From CAIVAT01 sp964473485 (GTDB taxonomy: Bacteria; Bacteroidota; Bacteroidia; Bacteroidales; FEN-979), in the NCBI GenBank assembly GCA_964473485.1, contig CAYYPH010000016.1, positions 30,174 through 94,173 on the forward strand: 64,000 nucleotides of DNA. Reading direction: 5' to 3'. The notes under the pieces were generated by a model that was given only the letters and a program-made list of their open reading frames with translations, ran no database searches and was not told the origin of the DNA. Positions 1 through 8,633 of this stretch are shown one piece after another; positions within the stretch are counted from its first letter, which is position 1; each line of letters begins with the position of its first letter. A program made the position numbers and the translations under genes.

Positions 1-155
1 ATGAGCCTGAGATCTTCGTCAAGCAGTTCCTGATGTGTAAAAGTTGTCAGTATTACCACCTCATAACCCGCCTTTTCAAGGGCAAGTGCTTCTTTCACCA
101 CCCTTGGGTTGCGGCAGAGATGACTCTGGGTAAGTATGCAGATCTTCTTTTTCAT
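1..155 (-). CDS. Glycosyltransferase, GT4-like N-terminus (cut by left edge)
   Basis: Only the first 51 codons are inside the window; the gene runs off the left edge. The visible N-terminus begins MKKKICILTQSHLCRNPRVV and continues with a predicted alpha helix and the strand YEVVILT. This is the pattern of the first Rossmann half of GT-B (family 4) glycosyltransferases, where a beta strand is followed by a loop with basic residues. The ATG overlaps the TGA of the upstream GT2 gene in an ATGA arrangement, so it is translationally coupled to it and is the next gene of the polysaccharide operon. The family call rests on a short segment; the donor and acceptor sugars cannot be told. Confidence 0.6.
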   Translation of the reverse strand, partial: MKKKICILTQSHLCRNPRVVKEALALEKAGYEVVILTTFTHQELLDEDLRL

Positions 156-1204
156 GCCACCGTGCCTCGTTTTATCAATGCATGCAACCTGCTTCGCAGG
201 AGTTTTGCAGCCTTCCATCCGAACAGGTGTTTGGTGACCTCAATCAGGCGCCCGCCAAGGACCGGGATATCGGGCCGTTTTCCCGTTTTTTTCACCAGTT
301 CCTCACATTCATGAACCAACCCGGGGAACCGTGGAAATGCATTGATGGCGATCTCCATGTAAAGGGTGGCCAGCGCCTGCCGGTAACGGTCAGACTGTGT
401 GTGTTTACCCAGGTATTCAGCCTTGAGGTTCAGGGCCAACAATGCGCTTTGCAGGTTTTCAAATTTGTTGGCCTTTGCTGAGATGTTGCCGCCATAGAAA
501 AATCTCCGGTAGTAATTGATCCCTCCGGTGGTCCTGATGCCTTTCGATGCCAGCACGGCCCTGGCAAAGTATTCGCCATCCTGGTCAAGCAGCAGTTTTT
601 CATTCCAGGGGCCGATGCGGTCGGTGATGGTCCGGGGCGTGAGCCAGGCACTGGTCTGAACCATCCAGCGTTCGCCGTCGCCGCCGTAAAGCCTTACCAG
701 GAATTCCACCGGATCGTCAGTGTCGTGTATCCAGAAGGATTCTTCACGGGGCGACATCTTCAGGTAATCCTCTCCGTCCATAAAGTGGACTGTCGGACTC
801 ACCCCGAGGTAACCCGGGTTTTGTTCGAGGACTTCGACCTGCTTCGAGATCTTGTCGGGGCTCAGCACGTCGTCGGCATCGAGAAACTGGATGTACCTGC
901 CCTTGCTGAGCGATAACCCGAGATTTCTGGCCACGCAGGCGCCGCTGTTCTTTTGTTCGAGCACCTTCAACGTACCGGTGGTCATGTCCGTATTGCCGTG
1001 TGCCCGTACTTTGCGGTGGGTAACCCATTCCGATTCAAACTGCCGGGCGATTTCCACCGTATTGTCCCGCGATCCGTCGTCGACCACGAAAACCTCCAGG
1101 TTGTCATAGGTCTGATCTGCCACCGACCGGAGGGTTTCGGCAATGAACCGCCCGGCGTTGTATGCCGGGATGATGACCGATACAAGGGGCCTGGTTTCAG
1201 TCAT
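152..1204 (-). CDS. Glycosyltransferase family 2
   Basis: A 350-residue GT-A fold enzyme expected to transfer a sugar from a nucleotide donor onto a growing surface polysaccharide on the cytoplasmic side of the inner membrane. It starts with the canonical GT2 strand VSVIIPAYNAGRFI (residues 8-21), followed by VVDDGSRDNTVEIA and the metal-binding motif in YIQFLDADDVLSPDKI (about residues 107-122). A later acidic segment around LLLDQDGEYFARA fits the catalytic-base region. No transmembrane helix is evident. The ATG at 1204 overlaps the end of the upstream acyltransferase gene by 8 nt, and the stop overlaps the next GT start, so the gene sits in a tightly packed operon. The sugar specificity is unknown. 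Confidence 0.88.
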   Translation of the reverse strand: MTETRPLVSVIIPAYNAGRFIAETLRSVADQTYDNLEVFVVDDGSRDNTVEIARQFESEWVTHRKVRAHGNTDMTTGTLKVLEQKNSGACVARNLGLSLSKGRYIQFLDADDVLSPDKISKQVEVLEQNPGYLGVSPTVHFMDGEDYLKMSPREESFWIHDTDDPVEFLVRLYGGDGERWMVQTSAWLTPRTITDRIGPWNEKLLLDQDGEYFARAVLASKGIRTTGGINYYRRFFYGGNISAKANKFENLQSALLALNLKAEYLGKHTQSDRYRQALATLYMEIAINAFPRFPGLVHECEELVKKTGKRPDIPVLGGRLIEVTKHLFGWKAAKLLRSRLHALIKRGTVA

Positions 1205-1976
1205 TGGTTGGTTTCTTAAGGAGTGACCGGGCCGGGATGCCGCCTACGATATCGCCCGGGGCAACATCTTTGGTCACGACCGATCCGGCGGCAACGATCG
1301 CCCGCTTTCCGATGGTCACCCCTGGCAGGAGTGTCACCCTGGCCCCCACCCAGGCACCGTCTTCGACTATCACCTTGCCCGTGTGAACGCCGCCTTTCCA
1401 GGCAGCCACAGAATCGGCGCGGTAATCGTGGTCGTGGGTGTAGACGATATCGTAAGGCCCCAGTGCCACCTGCTCGCCTATGATCACGTCGTCGCTCGTA
1501 TCGATGATGGTGTTGTCGCCGATGTTCGACCCTTTGCCGATCACCAGTTTCCCGTCGTAGCCCGGCTCACGGGGGAAAATGCTGCAGTAGCTCGAAACGG
1601 AACTTCCGTCGGCCATTTCGACTCCCTTTCCATTTCTGACAACGGCATGGGTCAGCACCGAGCATTTTTCACCGATCCTGATCGTGGTGTCCTTTCCGGC
1701 GTGTATGTTTGCCTCCTGGTGTATGCGCGATCCCGGGCCGATCACGATATGACTTCCTTCAGAAAGGCCGATGGTGCATCGTTTCATCAGGGCGGCACCG
1801 TCGCCTACCGTGAGACGGCCGCTCCCCTCGACGATCACGGGGAAATCGATACGGACATTCCTTCCAAGCCCAGCCTGGGCCAGCCGGAGGTTCCAGTAGA
1901 CAAAACGGCTGAGACGATGCCCGAGATAGCGGAGCCACAGCAGTTTGATCTTTATCAGGTTTATCAGCGTTTTCAT
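1197..1976 (-). CDS. Left-handed beta-helix (hexapeptide) acyltransferase
   Basis: A 259-residue protein built mostly of hexapeptide repeats that form a left-handed beta helix, the fold of sugar O-acetyltransferases of the LacA/Maa/WbbJ type using acetyl-CoA. Isoleucine- and valine-spaced repeats run from about residue 45 to 245, with a likely catalytic histidine in VYTHDHDYRAD and the typical C-terminal stretch GARVTLLPGVTIGKRAIVA followed by GGIPARSLLKK. The first 35 residues are basic and amphipathic. It probably decorates the sugar polymer made by the neighbouring glycosyltransferases. It overlaps the downstream GT2 gene by 8 nt. Acetylation is inferred from the family; another acyl group is possible. 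Confidence 0.85.
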   Translation of the reverse strand: MKTLINLIKIKLLWLRYLGHRLSRFVYWNLRLAQAGLGRNVRIDFPVIVEGSGRLTVGDGAALMKRCTIGLSEGSHIVIGPGSRIHQEANIHAGKDTTIRIGEKCSVLTHAVVRNGKGVEMADGSSVSSYCSIFPREPGYDGKLVIGKGSNIGDNTIIDTSDDVIIGEQVALGPYDIVYTHDHDYRADSVAAWKGGVHTGKVIVEDGAWVGARVTLLPGVTIGKRAIVAAGSVVTKDVAPGDIVGGIPARSLLKKPTND

Positions 1977-2015
1977 GGCGTTGGATTTGTATCTTCGGAT
2001 TTTACCGTTGTTGGA

Positions 2016-2906
2016 TCAGAATTTTGGTTCCTTTCGGGCCAGTGCGATCAGGTCAACATAGGAAAAGGAAGTTTGTTTCCGGAGTTCCTGCATGGTCTTC
2101 AACGAGTGGTTTTTGCCGACTCCCAGGATGTAGCGGGCCATGTTCCAGTGGATCTTTTTCAGGGCTTTGGCCCTGTCGGAGGCCGAAAGCGGGCACTCCG
2201 GCCGGTTGATCATCTCTTCGGCACACAGCAGGTATTTGAAGGGAACCGTGTGGTCGGTGCGGTTATGCTGCATCTCCTGTTCCTCGTGTTCCCTGTACCA
2301 GACCACGCCATGCGGCATCAGCACCACCGGGAAGCGTGCGGCAAGGATATGCCACATCTCGAAATCGCCAAGGTAGCGCCGCCCGGTAAACCCGCCGACG
2401 GCATCGAAGGCCTCTTTCCGTATGATGGCAGAAAGCGGGGCCTTGTGGAATAACTGTTCCCTGAAGTAGTGTCTTTGATAAGCCTCCTCCGGAGTCAGCA
2501 TGAAAGGAAAGATCCTGAATTTATCCTGAGGGAGGGATCCCAGACCGAATCCTGCCTCGGGAAAGCGTTCCATTCCGTCGACCAGCACCTGGAGCCCTGT
2601 CGGGTAGATCAGGTCGTCGGCATCCACATATTTCAGGTATTTGCCCCTGGCCAGGCTTGCAGCCTTGTTCCTGTTGGGATAATCGCCCAGGTTTTTTTCG
2701 TTCAGGACCACCCTGATCCGGTTATCTTTTTCAGCCAGTCCGCGGGCAATCTCCAGGCTCCGGTCCTTCGACTGGTCATCGACAATGATCAGCTCAAAAT
2801 CATTGAATGTGGAGGCGAGGACGCTTTCAACGGCCTGTGCCAGATATTTTTCCCGGTTGTATGTGGTCATCAGTACACTCACCACCGGGGTTGGACTTTC
2901 GGTCAT
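2016..2906 (-). CDS. Glycosyltransferase family 2
   Basis: A 296-residue GT2 enzyme. The N-terminal PVVSVLMTTYNREKYLAQAV and IIVDDQSKDRSLEIA give the nucleotide-binding half, and YLKYVDADDLIYPTG holds the DxD-type metal site. The C-terminal half contains GDFEMWHILAARFPVVLMP, which resembles the acceptor-side ED/W region of the family. It is soluble and presumably works at the inner face of the cytoplasmic membrane. It lies downstream of the hairpin/octamer repeat array, separated by about 360 nt from the preceding GT gene, so its transcript level may depend on how the polymerase passes that array. Acceptor and donor are unknown. Confidence 0.87.
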   Translation of the reverse strand: MTESPTPVVSVLMTTYNREKYLAQAVESVLASTFNDFELIIVDDQSKDRSLEIARGLAEKDNRIRVVLNEKNLGDYPNRNKAASLARGKYLKYVDADDLIYPTGLQVLVDGMERFPEAGFGLGSLPQDKFRIFPFMLTPEEAYQRHYFREQLFHKAPLSAIIRKEAFDAVGGFTGRRYLGDFEMWHILAARFPVVLMPHGVVWYREHEEQEMQHNRTDHTVPFKYLLCAEEMINRPECPLSASDRAKALKKIHWNMARYILGVGKNHSLKTMQELRKQTSFSYVDLIALARKEPKF

Positions 2907-2950
2907 ATTTATTCGAATTTCACGTTACACATTCCATTTAAACCTTCCGT

Positions 2951-3292
2951 TTTATCCTGGCCCCGCTGGGGCCAGGATAAACAAATCATTTTCCGTTTAT
3001 CTATCATAATTTGGCCCCGCTGGGGCCAGGTTAAACAAATCGTTCACCTGTTCACCCGTTTACCCGTTCACCTATCATAATTTGGCCCCTATGGGGCCTG
3101 GTTAAACAAATCGTTCACCCGTTCACCCGTTTACCCGTTCACCCGTTCACCTATCATAATTTGGCCCCTATGGGGCCTGGTTAAACAAATCTTTTCCCCG
3201 TTTATCTATCATAATTTGGCCCCGCTGGGGCCAGGTTGAACAAATCGTTCACCCGTTTACCCGTTCACCTGTTCACCTGTTTCCCCGTCTTT
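2951..3292. repeat. Array of five GGCCCC-hairpin units linked by octamer tandem repeats
   Basis: The non-coding stretch 2907-3264 holds five copies of a palindromic core, GGCCCC-(3 nt)-GGGGCC, starting at 2959, 3013, 3084, 3163 and 3218. The first copy is a perfect 14-bp inverted repeat (2951-2964 with 2968-2981, loop GCT). Each core is followed by TTAAACAAATC and preceded by CTATCATAATTT in copies 2-5. Between cores lie degenerate octamers such as GTTCACCT, GTTCACCC and GTTTACCC. Core-to-core distances are 54, 71, 79 and 55 nt; the last three differ by multiples of eight, so octamer number is the variable. The array runs into the 3' end of the upstream GT2 gene. Confidence 0.9.
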
Positions 3293-4263
3293 CCCTGGCT
3301 CCCCTGCGGGGGGTAGCCGACATAATATTGTTGCGAGGATTCCACCCCTTTGATGCCCCTGAACCAGGCATTCAAGGCGAAGATGATGGCAGCCTTCCAG
3401 GATGCCACCACCAGGTTGAGGTTATACCTGATCCACCTGATTTTTTCAACGGCGGGTAGGTCCTTTTTCAGCAGCCTCACGATGATCTGTGGTATGCGGA
3501 TGAAGGGATTTGCAGGGAATTTGATGTAATTGTAAAATTTATAGTTCTGATAAAGAATGATATAGGTGCGTTTGAAATAGAATTTAAAATTCTGGTGGTG
3601 ATAATGGAAAACCCTCGCCCGGTAGTCGTAGACGATCGGATAGCCCATTGAAAGAGCATCCTTGGCCCAGAGGGTGTCTTCGGAGAACATCAGTTTGCGG
3701 AACGGGATCTTTTCCTTTGCCGGTTTCCGGTACATGGCGTTCACATCGTCCCAGTTGCAGAAGGCGTGCTGTTCACGTCCGCTTTTACGAAGGAAGACCT
3801 CGGGATCGGGAAAGCGGATTTTCAACGGTTTGGCTTCGCTTGCCGGGCTGAACCATTGCAGCGGGTTCTTATCGCGGTCATGTCCCACGATCTGCTGGCC
3901 GCACACCCCGATCACCTCCGGATCATCGAAATGCTGCAGCATGATCTCAAGCCAGTCGGCCGTGGCAGGGGTTGCATCCTGTACGGTCATCACAACAAAC
4001 TCGCCTCTGGCCAGTGAAACCCCGAGGTTACGGGTCTCGCCGTGGTTGAACTCTTTTGGGTTGATGGGGTGCACCCTGACGGGGTACTCTTTCAGAATTT
4101 CAAGCGTTCCGTCGGACGATCCTGAATCGATGACGATCACCTCCAGCCGGTCTTTCAGGGTTTGGGCGAAGATCCCGTCGAGGCACGAACGCAGTGTGTC
4201 AGCACCGTTTTTAACGGGAATCACTACCGAGATCAGGGGATTATGGTCAGGATGGTTGTTCAT
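3265..4263 (-). CDS. Glycosyltransferase family 2 (rhamnosyltransferase-like)
   Basis: A 332-residue GT2 protein. It has the donor-binding strand LISVVIPVKNGADTL, the segment VIVIDSGSSDGTLEIL, and a VQDATP motif where most GT2 enzymes have DxD, as seen in many rhamnosyltransferase-like members. The acidic acceptor-side motif SEDTLWAKDALSMGYPIVYD is present. A hydrophobic, aromatic-rich C-terminal part may dock on the membrane. The last residues, KTGKQVNR and the stop codon, are encoded by the octamer repeat array that follows, so the natural C-terminus has probably been replaced or extended by repeat DNA. Its ATG overlaps the upstream GT2 stop by 4 nt (ATGA). Confidence 0.85.
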   Translation of the reverse strand: MNNHPDHNPLISVVIPVKNGADTLRSCLDGIFAQTLKDRLEVIVIDSGSSDGTLEILKEYPVRVHPINPKEFNHGETRNLGVSLARGEFVVMTVQDATPATADWLEIMLQHFDDPEVIGVCGQQIVGHDRDKNPLQWFSPASEAKPLKIRFPDPEVFLRKSGREQHAFCNWDDVNAMYRKPAKEKIPFRKLMFSEDTLWAKDALSMGYPIVYDYRARVFHYHHQNFKFYFKRTYIILYQNYKFYNYIKFPANPFIRIPQIIVRLLKKDLPAVEKIRWIRYNLNLVVASWKAAIIFALNAWFRGIKGVESSQQYYVGYPPQGSQGKTGKQVNR

Positions 4264-5387
4264 GCCTGGGGCGGTTTAAGTGGGTGTTTCCCGATGTTGG
4301 AGTCCTGCCGGTAAAGCTTTGTAAAGGACTGGATCCGTTCATGGATGAAGCGGATCCTGTTCAGCCTGAACAGGTAGAGGTACATGATTGCTTTCAGCCG
4401 GGAGACCATCGCGGGAGGAAAGATCCGGTGGCCGGCACCGAACCGGATCACCTGGCCGAATACTTCCCGGTTCAGGGCACGGGCGGCGCCGAGTGCGATG
4501 TTCCCGCCCAGCAACCGCAGGTCTTCGTGGATGCTGAAACCGGGTGCATCAGACTGAACGGTCACTGCTGCATCAATTCCCCGGCGGTCGGAGATAGACT
4601 GGTTGTGACTGAACGCATCTGTGGCATTGACCGGTGGTCCGTTGAACCGATTCATCAAAGCCCCGGCATGTGAACGGAATATTTCGAACCTGCTTTTCAG
4701 TTTTGCCGGCGAGCTGATCTCCCCCTGGCTGATGCTTTGCACTTCGTGTTGCCGGTAAAGGGTATCGGGCGGCAGGTTGTAAAACTTCCGCCCCTTCAAT
4801 CCACCGATAAGCGCTTTCAGGTGAAAGTCGACGTCCTGCCAGCAGGCCAGCCCTTCGGTAAAACCGCCGATCCGTACGACCGCATCGCGCCGCCAAACGG
4901 GGCCGGAAGTCTGCCACGGGGCATCCAGCACCAGGAAGCGGTGCAGGTCGGGGACCCCGTTGTCGATGTTCCATAGAAACTTCGCCCCGGATGGATCGTT
5001 GCGAAACATCAGCATCGGGAAAACCCAGAAGTCGTATTCAGGAAATTCGCCGATCGTGCGGATCCGCTGTGTCAGAGCGCCGGGCATCAGCAAATCGTCG
5101 GAGTCGAGAAAGATCAGGTACTCTCCCGAAGACCGTTCAGCTCCGATATTCCGGCAAACCGGCGCTCCCCGGGGCTCCCTGTCCCTTGAAAAAAAATGGA
5201 TGCGGGGATCTGATTTTGCGTAGGATTGCCCAACATCGGAGCTGTTGTCGGTGGAACCATCATCAATCACAAGGGCCTCCCAACCGGTGTAATCCTGCTG
5301 AAGTACCGAATCCAGTGTTTCCGTAAGCAGATCCCCGCGGTTGAAATTGGGGATAATCAGGGATATTTTCGGACAGGCAGGATTCAT
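4260..5387 (-). CDS. Glycosyltransferase family 2
   Basis: A 375-residue GT2 enzyme. Motifs in order are ISLIIPNFNRGDLLTETLDS near the N-terminus, ALVIDDGSTDNSSDVG, RNIGAERSSGEYLIFLDSDD (metal site at the end), and CWQDVDFHLKALIGG about residue 195, which provides the usual acidic catalytic residue. The C-terminal 100 residues are basic and may contact the membrane or partner enzymes. It is coupled to the downstream GT2 by a 4-nt overlap and lies 18 nt after the upstream GT2. Sugar specificity is not visible from the sequence. Confidence 0.87.
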   Translation of the reverse strand: MNPACPKISLIIPNFNRGDLLTETLDSVLQQDYTGWEALVIDDGSTDNSSDVGQSYAKSDPRIHFFSRDREPRGAPVCRNIGAERSSGEYLIFLDSDDLLMPGALTQRIRTIGEFPEYDFWVFPMLMFRNDPSGAKFLWNIDNGVPDLHRFLVLDAPWQTSGPVWRRDAVVRIGGFTEGLACWQDVDFHLKALIGGLKGRKFYNLPPDTLYRQHEVQSISQGEISSPAKLKSRFEIFRSHAGALMNRFNGPPVNATDAFSHNQSISDRRGIDAAVTVQSDAPGFSIHEDLRLLGGNIALGAARALNREVFGQVIRFGAGHRIFPPAMVSRLKAIMYLYLFRLNRIRFIHERIQSFTKLYRQDSNIGKHPLKPPQA

Positions 5388-5405
5388 TTTTCAGCAGAAG
5401 TTGGA

Positions 5406-6437
5406 TCAGGTGGATTTGGAACGAAAAACCGACTTGGCAGCAATTCCCGCTTCGATCAGCCGGTTGCCAAGGAAAGGAAAAATAAGCATTTTCCAGGTCC
5501 GGGCATCAGCCCAACCGTCATGCATGATCTCTTTTCCATACTTTACGATCTCCTTCCAGTCCTTTGCATCCACTGCAAGTCCATAGATATACCGGAGATC
5601 ATCGCGGAAAATCCTGCCGGAGGTTTTCGGAACGGTGACTGATGTTTCTGCCGGCATCGGCGGGGGAGGAGGGACCGGTTCGCCCCGCATGATCGGATCG
5701 GTACCGATGGTGCGGCGCTGCATCGAGAAGTCGATGAGTATCTGCCTGAAATGCCTGATCTTTCCTGCATGGCGCTGGGTAGCTGATGAACCATGGAGCC
5801 GCATGAAATAGGTACACTGGTTCAGGACGGCGATCCTGTATTTTTCAAGCAGCCTGAGCCAAAGGTCGTTGTCTTCGGCAACCGTAAACTCAGTACGGTA
5901 TTTACCAATGCCGATCACCTCCAGGCGCCGGTAACAGGCAGTGCCGTGAACGACCGGGCTTGAGCGGTCGGCTGAAAAATGGTTGAAGTCCAGGTCCACA
6001 TAAGGCAATCCATTGAAGAATTTTTGGTTTGGAACACGGTGATGCCAGGCAATCCGGCCGGCAGCCGTCATGAATGCCTCCTGGTTGCATACCATTACGT
6101 AATCAGGATGCTTCTCCATGAATTCGATCTGGAGAAGGAATGAATCAGGGGTTGATATATCATCGGCATCATGGCGCCTTACATATTTTCCACGGCATAT
6201 CTCCAACCCGTTGTTCAATGACCTTGCCACTCCCTGGTTTTCCTGCCTGACCGGTATGATGCGATGATCGCTGTAACTGTCGATGATCTCCTGGGTGTCG
6301 TCGGTCGACCCGTCGTTCACAATGACCAGTTCGAAATCGGTGAAAGTCTGCGCCAGGACGCTGTCAATGGCCGGCTTCAGGTATTCGCGTCCGTTGTAAA
6401 CCGGCATCAGCACACTAAGCAGGGGAGGAGTTGCCAT
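5406..6437 (-). CDS. Glycosyltransferase family 2
   Basis: A 343-residue GT2 protein with LLSVLMPVYNGREYLKPAID at the N-terminus, LVIVNDGSTDDTQEIIDS, and the metal-binding YVRRHDADDISTPDSF around residue 90. The acceptor-side motif FTVAEDNDLWLRLLEKYRI is well conserved. A proline-rich stretch (PVPPPPPMPAE, about residue 255) links a C-terminal helical tail. It begins 3 nt after the ABC exporter ATPase gene wzt, so export and assembly genes are co-transcribed. It probably adds one sugar of the polymer repeat; which one is not known. Confidence 0.87.
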   Translation of the reverse strand: MATPPLLSVLMPVYNGREYLKPAIDSVLAQTFTDFELVIVNDGSTDDTQEIIDSYSDHRIIPVRQENQGVARSLNNGLEICRGKYVRRHDADDISTPDSFLLQIEFMEKHPDYVMVCNQEAFMTAAGRIAWHHRVPNQKFFNGLPYVDLDFNHFSADRSSPVVHGTACYRRLEVIGIGKYRTEFTVAEDNDLWLRLLEKYRIAVLNQCTYFMRLHGSSATQRHAGKIRHFRQILIDFSMQRRTIGTDPIMRGEPVPPPPPMPAETSVTVPKTSGRIFRDDLRYIYGLAVDAKDWKEIVKYGKEIMHDGWADARTWKMLIFPFLGNRLIEAGIAAKSVFRSKST

Positions 6438-6440
6438 GGT

Positions 6441-7697
6441 TTATTGGTATTTCCAGGTCGACTGCAGAACGGTCTTGGCTCGTTTATCAAATGGGTAAGG
6501 ACGGTTGATGAACCGATCGCCCTGTTTGATGGTAAATCTAATGCAATTCTCTATGTAATCGTATGTTCCGTATGAATTCCCAAGCCACAGTGAGATGTAA
6601 TAGGTGGCCGGAGCGAAGCACATGTTTTTCACCATTACCTCAACGGTCATCGAGTCGCCTTTCGCGATCCTTCTTATCTCAAACCGATCGTCGGCATTGG
6701 TTACGTGGCCGATGAATTCGTTGGCATCATTGCGGATATCAAGGGTCATGTCGCAGAAGTCGATGGCTTCATTGGCCCGGGCAGTGGCTTTTACCTTGAA
6801 GTTTTCGCCCAGGAATAACTCGTCGATGGGTTTATCTTCAAGGTTTGTCATGCTGTATTCCTTAAATTCGATGAGCCGTGTGCCGCTTCTGCGCAGTTCG
6901 TTTTCATCGACCGACATTTGCTTGTAGGCGGAGGTGATGTCGTGAACTTTTCCCTCCATCTTCAACATGCCGTTCTGCATAAGGATGCCCTTTGTGCAGA
7001 GTTGTTCAACGGCCGTGAGATTGTGGCTGACGAACAGGACGGTCCTCCCACTTTGAGAAACAGCCTGCATTTTTCCGATCGCCTTTTTTTGAAATTCTGC
7101 ATCACCCACCGCAAGCACCTCATCAACAATAAGGATTTCCGGTTCGAGATGGGCGGCAACGGCAAAGGCAAGGCGCACATACATTCCTGAGGAGTACCGT
7201 TTAACCGGCGTGTTCACGTACTTTTTCACTCCCGAAAATTCAACAATCTCGTCGAACTTTGAACTGATCTCCTTTTTGGTCATGCCCAGGATGGCTCCGT
7301 TCAGGTAGATGTTTTCCCTGCCGGTAAGTTCGGGGTGAAACCCGGTACCTACCTCCAACAGGCTTGCAATACGCCCTTTTATCTTTATGTTTCCGACAGT
7401 CGGAGCAGTTACGCGCGACATCAGCTTAAGCAAGGTCGATTTCCCGGCACCGTTTTTTCCAACGATGCCAAGAACCTCGCCGTCGCAGATCTCCAGGTTG
7501 ATGTTTTGCAACGCCCAGACGTATTTCCCGTCGACCGTATCGAGACGGTTGGAGACCCCTACTTTGGCTGTCGGATCCTCTCTGCCCGTCACCCTGGCGA
7601 AAAACCGGTTCAGATCATGGCTCAGCGTACCGGTTCCCACGGTGCCCAGGCGGTATTGCTTGGAGACATTTTCGAGCTTGATTACTACATGTGGCAT
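6441..7697 (-). CDS. wzt: Polysaccharide ABC exporter ATPase with C-terminal recognition domain (Wzt-like)
   Basis: A 418-residue ATP-binding subunit of an O-antigen/teichoic-acid type ABC exporter that pushes lipid-linked polysaccharide across the inner membrane. The ATPase domain carries Walker A GIVGKNGAGKSTLLKL, the signature YSSGMYVRLAFAVAA and Walker B EILIVDEVLAVGDAEF, with the H-loop in VLFVSHNLTAVEQL. After about residue 260 there is a beta-rich extension ending near RPYPFDKRAKTVLQSTWKYQ, matching the Wzt C-terminal domain that in studied systems recognises the modified end of the polymer. It partners with the permease encoded just upstream (50-nt gap). The symbol is by family resemblance. 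Confidence 0.9.
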   Translation of the reverse strand: MPHVVIKLENVSKQYRLGTVGTGTLSHDLNRFFARVTGREDPTAKVGVSNRLDTVDGKYVWALQNINLEICDGEVLGIVGKNGAGKSTLLKLMSRVTAPTVGNIKIKGRIASLLEVGTGFHPELTGRENIYLNGAILGMTKKEISSKFDEIVEFSGVKKYVNTPVKRYSSGMYVRLAFAVAAHLEPEILIVDEVLAVGDAEFQKKAIGKMQAVSQSGRTVLFVSHNLTAVEQLCTKGILMQNGMLKMEGKVHDITSAYKQMSVDENELRRSGTRLIEFKEYSMTNLEDKPIDELFLGENFKVKATARANEAIDFCDMTLDIRNDANEFIGHVTNADDRFEIRRIAKGDSMTVEVMVKNMCFAPATYYISLWLGNSYGTYDYIENCIRFTIKQGDRFINRPYPFDKRAKTVLQSTWKYQ

Positions 7698-7747
7698 TGT
7701 TTCTGGTTTTAACTGATTGTTGCAATGTCGTTATAAAGGCAGAGATG

Positions 7748-8626
7748 TTATACGGTATCCATAAAGGTTTTTTCGACTTTGTTGAAGATGATGATACCCA
7801 GCGCCAGCAGGACAATGGTGAAGCCGAAGCTGTAAAGCAGGTTAAGATAATTCATCTCGCCCACCCCGAGCAGGGCGGTCTTGAAAGTCTCGACAACAGC
7901 GGTCATCGGGTTTGCAACTACAAGAATCCGGTATTTTTCGGGAATTTCTGATAACGGGTAGATAATCGGCGTGGCATACATCCAGAGGGTGACGCCAAAG
8001 GTGACCAGGTGTGTAAGATCCCTGTATTTTGTAGTGAGCGAAGAGATGATGATACCGAATCCTAAACCAAGTCCGGCCATCAGCAGGACCAGGAAAGGGA
8101 GCCAGAGCACATGTATATTGGGTGCTACTCCTGCCCCTTTGAGCATGAAATAGATCAGGAAGAGGCACAAAAAGAGAAACTGGATGACGAAACTTACCAG
8201 GTTCGAGATGACAATGGAGATGGGAAGCGCCAGCCGTGGGAAGTAAACCTTACCAAAGATGGAGGCATTTTTAATAAATGTCTGGGAGGTATCGTTCAGA
8301 CAGGTGGAAAAGTAGGTCCATCCAACAATTCCGGACATATAAAAGAGCACCTTGGGAATCCCGCTGGTGGAGATTCCGGCGATATTCCCGAAGATGATCG
8401 TGAACATGATGGTGGTCAGCAAAGGCTGAATGATAAACCATAAAGGTCCAAGGATGGTCTGTTTGTATTTCGAAACGAAATCGCGCCTGACGAAAAGCAT
8501 GATCAGGTCGCGGTATTGCCAGAGTTCATGCAGGTTGACGTCGAGGAGGCTCTTCTTGGGCCTGAGGATCATCGTCCATTCGTCGGGCAGGATGTTCACC
8601 TGTTCAGCGTTATTGGTTGTGCTCAT
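7748..8626 (-). CDS. wzm: Polysaccharide ABC exporter permease (Wzm-like, ABC-2 type)
   Basis: A 292-residue membrane protein that with the Wzt-like ATPase forms the inner-membrane polysaccharide exporter. Six hydrophobic segments are visible from about residue 50 onward, after the amphipathic N-terminus containing ELWQYRDLIMLFVRRDF and the conserved KYKQTILGPLWFIIQPL, both hallmarks of the Wzm/TagG family. The C-terminal TPIIYPLSEIPEKYR is also typical. I chose ATG 8626 (MSTTNNAEQV) because the longer reading frame to 8803 lies wholly inside fcl and adds 59 residues without family character. With this start the gene begins 7 nt after fcl. Confidence 0.9.
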   Translation of the reverse strand: MSTTNNAEQVNILPDEWTMILRPKKSLLDVNLHELWQYRDLIMLFVRRDFVSKYKQTILGPLWFIIQPLLTTIMFTIIFGNIAGISTSGIPKVLFYMSGIVGWTYFSTCLNDTSQTFIKNASIFGKVYFPRLALPISIVISNLVSFVIQFLFLCLFLIYFMLKGAGVAPNIHVLWLPFLVLLMAGLGLGFGIIISSLTTKYRDLTHLVTFGVTLWMYATPIIYPLSEIPEKYRILVVANPMTAVVETFKTALLGVGEMNYLNLLYSFGFTIVLLALGIIIFNKVEKTFMDTV

Positions 8627-8633
8627 AGATCGG

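Noticed and set aside
1383..2453. 356-codon plus-strand open frame
   Set aside because: It runs antisense across the hexapeptide acyltransferase and a GT2 gene, both with clear motifs, and shows no domain of its own.
2469..3080. 203-codon plus-strand open frame running into the repeat array
   Set aside because: Half is antisense to a GT2 gene and the rest translates the hairpin and octamer repeats; not a plausible protein.
2951..3292. CRISPR-like appearance of the hairpin array
   Set aside because: The units differ in length by octamers, spacers are themselves repeats and there are no cas genes; not a CRISPR array.
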